Assembly: GCA_039621445.1 (NCBI GenBank)
Contig: CP154954.1
Span: forward strand, 51,067,847 to 51,131,846
Reading direction: 5' to 3'
Source of the DNA: Euglena gracilis
Taxonomy: Eukaryota > Euglenida > Euglenophyceae > Euglenales
DNA length: 64,000 bases
Shown here piece after piece: positions 46,818 to 60,190 of this stretch. The notes beneath the pieces are model-generated. The model was not told the origin of the DNA and searched no databases. It was given only the letters and a program-made list of their open reading frames with translations. Position numbers and translations under genes: made by a program. The first letter of the stretch is position 1. Each line of letters opens with the position of its first letter.

Positions 46818-49800
46818 GCCCAGCTGCCGGTATCTGGCTATGCTCGTGACGAGCCTGTGTTTGGTGTTTCCTCGTGTGCATTTTATTTCTTCGGCTAGTG
46901 GGCTTAATCAACCCTGGTCATCGATTGATTATACTTCAGCGTCTCATCCCTGATATCTCCATTTTGCCATCGATTACCCCATAGGACCATGCCCTGTGTC
47001 CCCCCCCCCCTTTCTTTTGGCATTTTGTTTTCTTTGTCATTTTGTTTCTTTTATTTCTTTTCCCATCTTTTTCTTCATTCCTTCATACTGCTTGCAGCCT
47101 ACACCAAGCATGCTCACACATAGAATGACCTGCTTAACATCAAGCTAAAATTTAATGCTCACCCCATTTTAATGCTCACCCCACTCCTGGGAGGGTGGTG
47201 CCTGCCTCGGCAGGCTCTCCAAGGCACCCGGTGGGGGGGGATGGTTTATGTCCAAAGTTCCTGGACACTCGACCAAGACACCGCAGGAGCCGAAGGCACC
47301 CCACCCCCCCTTCTTCTTTTTTTTCCCCCTTTCCTACTCGCTATCTGGCCCACGACCAGGCACCTTCCCCAAGGGTCTTCTGTCTGCTTAACATAAACAA
47401 AAAAAAAGGGAAATTGAAGCATATATTCTGACGTGGGACGCTTTTCTTCACCACAGTGAGAGTGACAGGGACAGACAGGGAAGGAGAGGCAGATCAACTC
47501 ATTGAAGATTAAGGAGCAGGAGATAAGGCGAGGACAATTATATTCACATATCCATGTATACATTGTGCATACAGCAATTAATAACTCAGGGACGTCACGA
47601 TTCTGGCACGCTCTGTACGCTGCCTGGGCACGCAGCATTGACCGCGACGTCAGCTGGTATGCAGATTCACTCTCCGACGGCCGTGTACCGGACTGTCCCA
47701 TCGCTGCTGCTTCATTCCAGGGCATCTGCACTCGTCTTCGCAAAGATGTTCGACCTGCCCAACCCTTGTATGCCGCCGCCGCCGCCGACTTGGCACTTCC
47801 CGCGCCCTCGCGTCGGCCACAACCGAAAGGAGCCCCCTCACCTCCCATTCAGCCAACCCTCTCGGAGCCGACGATTAGTACACCGACAACCGCAGCATCG
47901 CCAGCTCCAGCTTCCCACCCCCACTACTCCGACAGCCGCCCACGTCTTCCGCTTCCTTCGCGCTCCTCTTCGGCGCCTACCACCTCGACCACACCAACCC
48001 TGCTCCCCCGCAACCTCGCTCCGTCAGCTCGTGCCGTGCTGTGTGGCCGGATGGCTGCCGAGATGTCTGCTGCAGTGGAAGCTGCTCGTGGAGTCCCGGA
48101 ACCACACCTAGCGCATGCATTTGATGATTTTTGGTACCGCGTTACGGGTGGGGCGCTGCTACCAGGTTGTGTTGACATTGCAAATTGCTAGTTGCGCGGT
48201 AGCAATGCTCTTTGTTCCTAAAATTATTACCTGTTAACCTGTCTAACTATAGATCCGCCCGGTAATTTATCGACCCAAAAAGTTATCGATAATAACTGAA
48301 AGCTTGACATGGAGCAGAAGCACCTTGTTGCAAAGTTATAGAGGTGACATTGAAGCAGAGATCGGCCGTGCATCAGACATCTATTTTCTAGAGTTTGTAG
48401 AGTTTTCTAGAGTGGGTGAGAAAGAAAACAGCAAAATCTAAAAACGTCTTGTAAATAATGTAAAATTAATACTTTGAGCATTAATCTGCCTCTGCCTGCT
48501 TGGCTACACCACTATGTACGTGCTCGTATTCACATTTATAAACAGACGAACATATGTCACCGTTTTCTTTATATATCCACATGTATGCCTACAGACTTAC
48601 GTGGGTAATTTACAGATCTCCTTAATTTCGCATACATACACATTTCCACATATATCATACAGATGTTTGTATGTCTGCACATACATATACACATGCACGC
48701 CCACTTACATGCATGCATGCATACATACATACATACATACATACATACATACATACATACATACATACATACATACATACATACATACATACATACATAC
48801 ATACATACATACATACATACATACATACATACATACATACATACATACATACATACATACATACATACATACATACATACATACATACATACATACATAC
48901 ATACATACATACATACATACATACATACATACATACATACATACATACATACATACATACATACATACATACATACATCCATCCATACACACATACATAC
49001 ATACATACATGCATGCATACATACATACATCTTAGATACATATTAGGTAGGGAAAGTGTCCCCCAAGGGATGCAAAATAAGCTGGCTATCCACTACCACC
49101 ATCATTGCCCCGACAGAAAGTAAGTGGTTTTGATGACAACACGTATTTTAGTGGTTTTATTATTTTGAGTATTTTTCAGGTATTTTTCAGTCAGTCGATA
49201 ATCTCTTTAGGGAAATCAACAAAATTCATGGCACCCTCACGACCGAAATCATTCATCAGTTTTCACTTTAAAGCAGCCCCCTGCTGGGGGTCTTAGCCAA
49301 TGACCAGGAACGTGAGCGTCTCCGCCCACTGTTTGAGGGAGTGCGCACTGCGGAAACACTGGCTGTTGCAGTTGCAGTCGTGGCGGAGCGCCTAGCCTAC
49401 GACCCCAGCGTCGGTGCAGAGCTGCTCTCGGCATGGCGTCTGGCAATCCTTGAACGCCGCGAAGCTCGCCAGCCCCTGTCAGCTGAGCAGATCGTCTCTG
49501 AGATGCGCTCAGTACTGCAACAGCGTGGCTCCGACCCCGACTGGCCCCTCTTGGGCGGTCACCTCGCGTTCACCATCATGTCGGCTCCTGATGAACACCG
49601 GAAAGCTCTGCAAGGCGCGCGAAACTTCGACGCTCTGTGGCGAGCTTTGGTATGTGCCGCGAGCACTGCGGAGGACCTCACGGAGCTCTCTTCTGCCCTC
49701 TCCCACCTGCGGTCACACCTCTCAGTACCATTGGCCCCTCCAGATTGGGTGACTCGGGAGTTGGCAGCGCTTCCAGGCTGCCCCCCTGCAGTTCCCCCCC

Positions 49801-52800
49801 AAGCCACTCCGCCAAGCACGCCGACACACCCACCCGCCTCGCACCCCTCCAGCCCCATCCGCGTCCCTCCTCCGCCACCGCCACCTCTCAGTCGGACCCC
49901 CGCCACAGCGCCTTTCCCCCGGCCCATCTTCGTACCACGCTCAGTCCCGCCACCTGTGTTCCCACGGCCTCCGTCAACACCGTTCGCTCCTCTTCGCCGA
50001 GTCATCATCGGGGGCATCCGCGGCTTGCCTGCTATTGATGTGGCCAACACTGTCACTGCGGCTTTTGGTGGACGGGGGACCCTCCCCACCTTCAATGAGC
50101 CTTTCCTCCGGGATGAATGGTCGACCTCCATTCCCATCCGGTGGTTCCACTGGATGAATCTTCTCCCCCCTACCCAGCATCTTCTCCGTATTTGGGCGAG
50201 AGTGTGATATACGGTTGACTCGATCGAATCCCTACAGACATCCCGGAGACGTAACTACACATCCACATACACACACAGATTCATTCAATGTTTGTTTTGT
50301 GTGGTCCCCCAGCTCTGTTTCTCTCTGTTTTTTTTCCCCCTTCCTTCTCCCCGCTTATTTTCTTTTGTTTATTTTCATGGTCTTTGCTGGTACATGGTTT
50401 GCTGGTATTTGGTGGTGGTGGTGGTGGTAGTGTTTCTCTCTCTATCTTACCTGTATTGATATACAATTTTGCACCACAATTCGAACCATTTTTATCCTTT
50501 GTTCTTTGTTTGTTTGTTTGTTCATTTGTTTGATTATTTGTTTTTTTTGTTTTTTTAAAAAAAGAGTGTTTTTTTTTATTTTTTATTTTTTATTTATTTA
50601 ATTTTATTTTTTTTTAATTTTTATTTACTTACTTATTTATTTTTTGAGGGAGTATTTTCGCCTTGAAAATCAATGTTTGTTTGTTGATGGTGGTTGGCGG
50701 CATTGGTGCTGCTGTTGTTGTTATTAGTGCTGTAGTTGGTGTTGGTGGTGGTGTTGTTGTTGTTTTGCGGTTGCTGCTGCTGCCGGTTTTTTTTTTTTTC
50801 TTGGTGGTGGTGGGGGGGGGGATGTGCTGCCGTGTCTTTTATTATGTCTGTGAGTGCTCTGGGATCACGGTTTGTAAATCCCCCTAATGCCCTCCTCTCC
50901 CGTCATTCTACCTGTCCATTCTCCCCCCAGTGCGACCTCCGCTGTTGAAGCCGGATGGCTGGCAATGTCAGGTGGCCGCTCTTCTTTCACATTACGTACT
51001 GCGACTGGTGTCGACATCACCATTTCTCTACCTACCACCACATTACCCACCATTGACCGCCGGCCGCCAGTGGACGCTCCTCCCCCTCACCGACAGCGCC
51101 TTCAACCTGCTTCAACTCCAGCCGCCGTTGACACAGAAGCCCTTCTACGCTTGCTGCTCCCAGCAGCCCAACGCCTTGCAGCGACTCCCGCCGCTCATTG
51201 GCCAGCCTCCGAACCCCCACTCTTGCTCCCCGCACCTCCTACTGCTGCCCCTGGCGCACTATCCCGAAAGGACTCTCCCCCCCCTCAGCGTGCGGCACCG
51301 CCAGCCTCCCGTCCCAGCTCCGACAGGGAACGAGACACCCCTGATCGGCACAACCAGCGCCATCGATATGATTCTCCACAGCGCAGTGGCCGATCCGACT
51401 CCCCGCGCTCCCGTCGTCACACTGGGTCTCCTCCCCGTCGGTCAGACCCCCGTCCTCGAGATGGGCATTATCCCGCAGACAGGGTCAGTCTCGGGTGTCT
51501 TGTCCAGCCCTCACCTTGAAGAAAAAAAAAATGTATTTTCCCCCCTTTGATTCTGGTTAACAATGCTGTATCACCTTTTCAAATCCGGGTCCATAGGTTA
51601 TATTGCCATTATTAACATTCCTAATCTGTTCATTGCTTTTATTCATTATTCTAATTTTTAGAGTATGGTTCTTCTTTAGGACACGAGTTTTCGTCATGCT
51701 TCAAAACATTTTCCCCCCTGTTTTTCTTTTTTTTTCCAAAAATATTTTATGGCTATATACTTTTCCCGCCCTATATATATATTTGTTTTTTTTTGTTTTT
51801 TTTTGTTTTTTTTTGTTTTTTGTTTTTGTTTTTTTTCTTGTTTTTTTTGTTCTGTTTTTTTTGTTTTAATCCATTTTATGTCCCCCCCCGTTTTTTTTTT
51901 GTGACCCCCCCATATATAAAACAATATCGGTGTCTTACATTTTGGTGTCGACCAATTTTGCCAAAGGGTGTCTTTTTGGGGGGAGGGGTGGCCTATATTT
52001 TGAGTTTCATGTGGATGACTGAGGAGAGTTTTTATATTTGGACATTTTTCCAGCAAGTATGTTGTTGTGCTTCCTCGTACTTTCACATTATATAACTAAT
52101 ATATTATATATACATAATACATACAATTTAAAACGAAATATTTATCAATTACAAAGACCTCCAGCATCACTCACTAGCAGTAGACTGGACGAGTATTGCT
52201 CCACACTTCTTGTAGAAGGACTTCATAGGGGGTGTATTATATTATTTATTACATTTCATAAGGGGGCTTATATTGGGGGGTGTCTTACATTCATGTGGCG
52301 GCCCGAAAACCCCCCGAGGGTGTCTTATATTTGAGGGTGTCCTCTACTGAGGGGTGCCTTATATCTGGGACGGTTTAGTTGTGCTTTATGGACTTGTAAT
52401 AGGTTTATTCTTTTATGCTTTTGTTCCCTCTGGCATGCATTCCCTGTGACCTGTGATTACTCATGCTCAGCTGGTTATTTCTTTTTTTTATTTTTTATTT
52501 TTATTTTTTTTTATTCTGATTCCGCCTGTAATTGAGGGAGAGAAAATTATTTTTATTGTATTTTTTTTCCTTCAACCACCTGGCAGCTGGTTCTGGAAGT
52601 CTGCGCCCTGCCGACATCTCACATCCGCTACTGACTCCCCTGGATTCTCCCCAGGGGGGTCGTCTGCCCTGCGATCCTCCTGGATGTCATTCTGGAGCTT
52701 GTGGGAGTCGATGCCCCCACCGTCTCCATTCCGCGGGCTCTGAAACACCTGGGCAACCTTCTCAAAGATGTGGACCCACCCCACAGCTATACCACACCCC

Positions 52801-55800
52801 CATCCTCCCCCTTCCACGGAGCAGCCTGCTACAACTGCGCAGTCGTCTTCGCCCCGTTCCAGCCACAGTGCCCACACTGTCTCCAGTCATCTGTTCTTGG
52901 AGTTCCCGGTCCATCACCTGCACTTCTAAATGCTGGCCTTCTTCTTGCTGACCGTCTTCGCCATTATCCTGGACTCCTCACTGCTCGCCGCCTCCCTGCC
53001 CCGTTCAACGTGCTGGTGTATTTTGCGGTGAGAGAGTGGCTACGTCATCTCCAGCAACACCTCCGTCGGTGGTCTGACACGATATTACCATCCCCCCCGC
53101 TGATTACTGAGGGCTTCGCCATGTGCTTGTGGAACTCCTGTGATACCACCACCCTCCTGCAGTTGCCTGATGACTCCAGCTGGCTGTATTTCCCCGAGTC
53201 GGACCACCAGGTGCTGCGCGCGGCCCGGAAGTCATCTCTTCCTTTCGACGCCTGCCTGAGCTGGCTGTGGTCCCCGTCCTGCCCAACCTGTGGACGTCCT
53301 CTCCCTCTCTATGGTATCTTGCTGTCATCGCCCTCCTCTACTTTCTGCACCTCCGCCCAGTTTTGCTGCTGGGCTACCCCATCGGCCACCCCATTGACCT
53401 CTGCCGCCGCTGCCCGATCCTACATCTCCACCGGACGAACACCTCTCCAAGGCGTGCTCCCGTCCTCAGTCCTCCGGGGGTACAGATGTGCACCGCCGCA
53501 ACCTCCCACCCCCTGCCCCATCAGTCACCTACTCCTCCGCCACCCCCCGTCATCCACACCCCTTTTGTCGACAGCCAATACGCCTAGGCTGAATCTTCAG
53601 ATGCCGCCAACACACCCTGCGGAGGTCTGCCTGCCTTGGCTGGAACTCTGAGAAAATGAGCTGATCTGGGGGGGCAGAGTACCAAAAACGGCTGTGCACT
53701 CAGCCAAGCCAATTTTCGCCCCCGAAGGTGCATAAACCCAGAGAAGACTTTTTTGAAGTATCTTTATATTTCCTTTTAAAAAAAATTTTTTCCCCCTCTA
53801 TTTACGTTATTTATTTCTTTTATTTTTTTTTATTTATTCTATTTTTTTTGTTTGTTTCCTTTCTCCATTCTGATTTTATCTTCTCTTTTCCATTTATTCA
53901 TTTATCTCTTTATCGATTGATTGATGTATTTTATTATATTTTATTATATTTATTTATTTATTTTATTTATATTCATTTTTGATATTTATTTATTTATTAC
54001 ATATTATTTATTTATTATTATTTTTTATATATGTTTATTTATTTACTGATTCATTTACTTAATAATTATTTGTTTATGTATTTATTCATTATTTATTTAT
54101 GTATGCATTTTTTTTTGTTATCTATTTATTTATTTATTTATTTACCTATTTTTTATTCATTTCTTATTTTTACGCCCACCACCAGACAGGCAGCGGCCTT
54201 CCCCCCCTCCCCACCCCCGGATGGTGGTGCCTGCCTTCCTGGGCACTCCAGGACACCCCGCGGTCCCCACCCCTGTGTTGGTCAATTTTCAGCCTGACCA
54301 CGTCGCCTGAACCCCTTCGCCTCCTTTCCATCAACTGCGGCGGTGCAGCCGCCAAACTCCCGAGGCTGCTGGCCCTCATCCTCTTTGCGGACCCCGACGT
54401 GGTTTGCCTTCAAGAAGCAACAGCTCTGGGACCCGACCACTTTCGAGGCCTACCTCTGCGCTCCTGGCACGGCCCCCAAGTGCGCGGTGGTGGATTGATC
54501 ATCTTGTTGCACCCCCGATGCCTCCTTCACCATGCCCCCCCGCGGATCATCCTCTCTGACGAGCACGCCCTCATCATCTCCGCCCCCCTCTCCGACTCTT
54601 TCTTCCTGTCCCTCGCCAACCTGCACATGCCTCCGAGCCTGTCTGCTGTTCTCCGGCGTAGCCTCTGCTCCTCCGTGGCTGCCATCCTGGAGCGCTCCCC
54701 ACCTGGAGCTCATTTGATTATGGGTGACCTGAACGACACCCTCAGTTCATCAAGCTCTTGGCTACGTCACGCCCTTGGTCGGTCAGGCTGCTGGGATGGC
54801 TGGCCATCAGTGTCCTTCTTCATGTAGGATGACCCCTCCCTCCTGGCCGGCAGTCTGTTTTATTGTCACGATTGGCGCAGCGCTGGGACCGGTAAGCACT
54901 CGACATCTTTTCTCTCCATTTTTATCATACAAGTGTTTCAGGGTTGTACATCCGTCACACTCACACACTCTGCTTCTCTCCGTGTGTGTGTTTTTTTTAA
55001 ATATATATTCTTTTTTCCTTTTTGCAGAACAGACAAATTGTTCTTCAAATTCTGGGCAATTTTGAGGTTTAAAAAAATTTTTTTTGGGGGGGGTGAGCGG
55101 AAGCAGGTGTCAGCCCCAGACACACTAGCCAGGATGGGGTTTCACGCTGGGGCCGATAGAGCTGTTTCAGGGGCGTTGTGTGTTTATGGTTTGAACCAGA
55201 ATCGACGACTCTCCTCGCCCCTTCCCAGTTTTCGGCACAAGGTTCCCCCCTCTTCTACTCAACTGCCAAGGAAGATTATAATTTTCTATAAATCTCTGTC
55301 GGCCAGGTAAACCTTGACAGCCAGCTACCCCTGGCGGCTAAGCGAAAACAATGGTTCTCTTTTCCTTTTTTTTTTGTGTACCTTTCATTGTCCTATTAAC
55401 AAATACTCTGAAAGCGCCATTCTATTGTGAGGACATGTATTTTTTTTGTCTTCTTCATACAGAATTTATTTTATGTCTTAACTGCCCCTCGTTGTTTTCT
55501 ACCTCTTTTTTTGGGGGGGGGGCTGGGTGGATTATTTTGGCTACCCTTTCTCTTATACTCTTTGTGCTTTTGTTTTCTTTTGTTCTCGTTTTTTTTTTTG
55601 TTATTTTGGTATATTTTGTTAATTACCGATGTTGTAAATTTATGAGCTCTCCACCCACGTCAGCTTCAGCACCTATTCTCTCTTCGATCACTCTCCCAAC
55701 CCCACACCTCGGAGAATTTCCGCCAGCGATGAGGACGTTAGGTTAGGTGGTTGCGGAATCCATGGTGCTCGGCACACAACTTTCTCAGTTACTCTGCTTG

Positions 55801-58193
55801 AAGGACCCTGGGGACAGTGCCCCTACCCTCGTGGAGAGCCAACAAACATCGTTTGGCAAGGCAATCGCCAGTTCAAAAAGGAGATCGACTGGCTGCTCTT
55901 CCATACCAGCACCCCCATCATCCAAGCAGAGCGACGACTCCTTCCGGGCATCAGCACCCACCTCGCCCTGCAGGTGGACCTGCTGTTCTGCGGTGCAGCC
56001 TTGCGGCCAGTCGACCCTTGTGGACGTCGCTTCTCCTACCACAAGGCCACCTCCGCCCGGCTGTGGCTTGCATGTCAGCTGTTCGCCCTGGTCAGTTGGT
56101 GGGCTGCTGCTGCTGATGCATCCACCGACTTTGCCATCGGCCTTGGGCATTGCCACAATCGCGCTTAGCCTCAATTGTTCGTACCCAGCCCAAAGGTTTT
56201 TGTTTTTCTGGGGGGGATGGGCTCGCTAGCATCATCTTACTCCGTAATTTACTCTCCACGATGCTTTATGTGTGGCTTGAGCTAAACCAGGCACATAAAG
56301 ATCGTTTTCCCGCTAGCCACATACTTTGAGTAAGAGATGTGAACAGCCCCCCTCCCTTTCCCCCCCTTTATTCAAAAGAAATCAGGTTTTTTTTTCCCCT
56401 CCCTCTCATTTCTTTTCCTTCTGACTCGGTTTTTTTTTAACACACACAAAAAAAAAAAAAAAAAAAAGGAAAAGAAAATACAAACATAAATTATTAAGCT
56501 TCATTAATTAGCTTAATTAATACACTTATTTAATAGTTATTTGTACTCTTTACTCTATTTATGTTTTATGTCACGTCTTTATTTGCTGTTCTGTTCATAT
56601 ATCATCTATTTTGTACCCCTCCCAAACTAGGACACCTGCCTGGACCGTTACACCAAGACATTTTACGCAACTGGGGGGGGGGCGGCAGCCCCAAGCTCCA
56701 GGGCACTCACCCATCTTGTGTTCCCCCAGTGCTGAAGGTGCCAGATTGTTAAGTCCGTTAGACTTTCTTTTCTTTTATTTTCTTTTTTTTTTAACATATT
56801 TACGCTCGTGTGGTGATAGATGGCAAACGGAAGTAGTGCCTGCCCGGCTACCCGGAGCATTCTGAGACCTCTGGTTTTAGTCAATTGCAGCCTACCACCC
56901 TACTTAGCATATCCGCTCCACATCCGTTCTTCCTTTTTACCCTCCCCTTGTTTGGTAATTTCTGCTAAGGAGCTATTGTGCCAGTGATGTTATCGCGGGC
57001 CTCATCCCTACAACCTCCCGCCGCTGGGAGGTGGACCGTGCAGTTCTGGAATCCGCCCGCGGCTCTCGGCCAGCGGCGGCAGCACACTTGCAGAACTGGT
57101 GGGCTGAGCGTTCTGATGAGGCAGCAGCAGCCATGCTCAAGCTGGACATGTCGGCGCTGAAGGGTGTCTCCGTCACCGGTCAGACAGCACGAGCACTCCG
57201 TCTACGACCGCAGCGCTTCCAGCGGTTGGCCCAGATCAGCCCGGATGGTGTCTCTTTCCCTTCAGACCCAGCAGATTTCAAGCAGGAGGTGTTCCTGCAG
57301 GCATGTGACCTTTATGGCAGCCGACCTGGCCTGCGGATGGACCTGCGGCGGCTTCTTTCCGGCATCTCTGCTGATCCTCTCTCTCATGGTGCCGACCGCC
57401 CCAGCTTCCGTTCCGCCATGCAGCAGCTCCTCTCCCCAGAGTGCCTGGACCTTCCCGCTGATCGCCCTCTTACGCCAGCTGAACTTCGACCTCTCCTCAC
57501 CCAAGGCTCTCCGGCTACGGCCCTGGACGAACTACCTCAGCCCCTTCTTTCCCGGCTCCCAGCCCATGGACTCCTCGGCATCCTCCACCTGCTGCGTCGT
57601 GCAGAAGGTCCGCCCAGAAGCCGTCTCCTTCTCACCGCCATCCATCTTCCCCTCCGGAAGAAGGAACCGGCATGGTTGCTTCGGAACAGCCGCCCCGTTC
57701 TGCTACAACCTTTCCTCCGACGCCTTGAGGCCACTGCCGTGTTCCGCCGACAACTCCATGTCCTGGAGGTCGAAGGCCAGGTCCCTTCCGAGATGTACGC
57801 CTACCGCACCGAGCTCCCAGCGCAGCAAGCAGGACTCCTGCACCCAGTTCTGCTTATCGTCCTCACGTCGCCTGGTACCCCACCCTGATTTCAGTCTATT
57901 GATATGTCCCCTGGGGGTGTGTCACTATCTCAAAGCCGGAATGGTACCCCCCCCGGTTCTTACCTGTCTTTTTAAAGGTCATCGTCACGGGGTTTCTATT
58001 TTGTGTGCACTTTGAGGGAAATCTCTCAGAAAAGATTTGATATTTCTGCAATTTCTGAAGCCTGATCTGGTGGGGTATTGTTGCTCTCTACGTCCAAATG
58101 TGTGCAAGTTCAACAGTGGACCACCAAAATCAGGAGAATTTTTCCTTTTGACGCAAAGCACCGGAATTTTTCTTTTCTTTTCTTTCCTTTTTT

Positions 58194-58224
<31 letters not shown>

Positions 58225-60155
58225 ATTTTTTTTTTGGCAGGCAAATTTCCCCCCCCCCTTTGTCTAAGCACCATCCCCCTGGTCCTTACCCATATTTTCA
58301 CAATATAATCACCCTCCCCCGGTTCTTACCCATCTTTTCGGGGCTTAGTCAAGGGGGGAGGTACGCTCTCCTGTCCATCTGTTAATGACCATATTCTTTG
58401 TTGTTTTATTACATATCTGCTCGCATGTATTAAATATGACCTCTTTAAATTTATTCTATTTTGCTTTATCTTGTTGTTCATTATTTTATTTTGTTTATTT
58501 TATTATTTTTTTATTTATATTTTGCTTAATTTTTTCCCCTCTATCTTCTTTGATTTTCTTCTTATTTCAGCGCTAAAGGATGAATTTTTTTTTACAAAAA
58601 AAAGGGGGGATAAGTTATCTTTAATATGATGAAAAAAAAATTTTTTTCCCCTTCTTTTCTTTCTTTTCACCCCACACTTTTTCAGCCAAACTTTTCCTCA
58701 CCTCTACAACTTATTTCTCCACCGAGCTGAGTAATTGTTTAAGGTCGATTGTGGTCTGCACTCTCTCTGACCGGTGTACCCACAGAACCTGGCCTCCACT
58801 CCGCTGGCTTCTGGCATATTGGGCCACCCGACACGGGACTATCTGGCTGGCGGATTGGGACGAGTCGGACGCCTTCTGCAACATACCGCGGGAGGACGCC
58901 CCGTCCCTGCTGGCAGACCTTGCCCCTGACCTGGGCCGCTGGATGCAGAGGTTCTACGATGCCTTGCGTATCCGCAGCACACCCTACGGTCTCACTGATG
59001 ATTTCGCCATGGCTCATGGGGGTGGTCAGGGCGACTCCGGTGGTGTTGGTGCTTATCTGGCCGTGGGGATCCAGCGCACCCGTTGTCATCGAGGTCTTTT
59101 CCTCCAGAACTGGGACCCCAGGTGCCCCCCCTCGCCTCTGCAGTCAGCGCCAGTCGCCTACCCTACAGCTCCTCATGACGCCACTCGTCCGGTGTTGGAG
59201 ATCGCCTACAGTGACGACCGCCGCCCCCTGGCCCTGTCCTCCGACGGTCTCGAGCGCCTCCTCGACGTCCTCTCGCACACCTGCTGGGCCGCTGGTGGCA
59301 CCGCCAACGCCTCCAAGCTCCAAGCCTTCCGCATCCTCCTCCAGGGAAACCGGCTGATTTATGGCAGCGGGGTGATTCGACCCCAACTTGGATCCATCCC
59401 CCTGCGGCGGGGCGGTCTGCTTTTGGCTGGCATCCCTTTGGTGATGGGGGAGCGACCGCACGGTTGCCTAGAGAGCAGGGCAGACCTTAAGCCATCGGAC
59501 TGCACTCGTCCTAATCTTCCCCCACCTATATTGTTTCCTGATCCTACTTTTCCTTCTGCTTATTGTTGATTTACCCCCCCCTTTTGGGTCTCCCCCATTG
59601 TATACCATCTCCCACTGCCGCTGGTCAGCGAGCTGATCTGTGAAAAGGGGTGGGTCTAAACTCAGTGACGGGCAGCTGCTCTTTTGTCTTTTGGCAGGTT
59701 TGGTAAGGCAGCTGGAATGTAGGTCGTTGATGCCTGTGGCAACTGCCTTCCCCCTCCTCTTTTGGGGGGGGGGGAGGAAAAGGAATTTGCTCCCCTCCCC
59801 CGAGGTCCCCCCCAAATTTTTCATTTCTATTTAAATTTTTTTTAAAAAAAATTTATCATCATCATCATCATCATCATTATTGTTATTATTTGATATCTGT
59901 ATTTATTTTATTTTATTTTTTTTTCTCCGGCTATTTTATTTTATTCACTTTTATTATTTTGCATTGTTTATTTTTGCCTTATTTCTTTTCCTAATGTTTT
60001 CATTTTCATTTTCATTTTCATTTATTTATTTATTTGTCCATCTGCTTCTTTATTTATTTGCTTGCTTACTTACTGATTTCTATTTATTCTTTATTCGTTT
60101 ACTCATTTATTAGTCTGTTTGTTTGTTTGTTTGTTTGTTTGTTTGTTTGTTTTTG

Positions 60156-60190
<35 letters not shown>

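Noticed and set aside
48514-49123. Long Ile-His-Thr-Tyr and Met-Tyr-Val-Cys frames
   Set aside because: Translation of the CATA microsatellite.
50930-51550. 206-codon alternative frame overlapping retroelement exon 4
   Set aside because: The other frame joins both neighbours in phase and has the Arg/Ser/Asp-rich composition of a linker; this one does not join.
53267-53587. Hydrophobic alternative frame after the zinc ribbon
   Set aside because: Could be a membrane segment, but the zinc-ribbon frame stays open through it with CPTCGRP; no splice signal favours a frame change.
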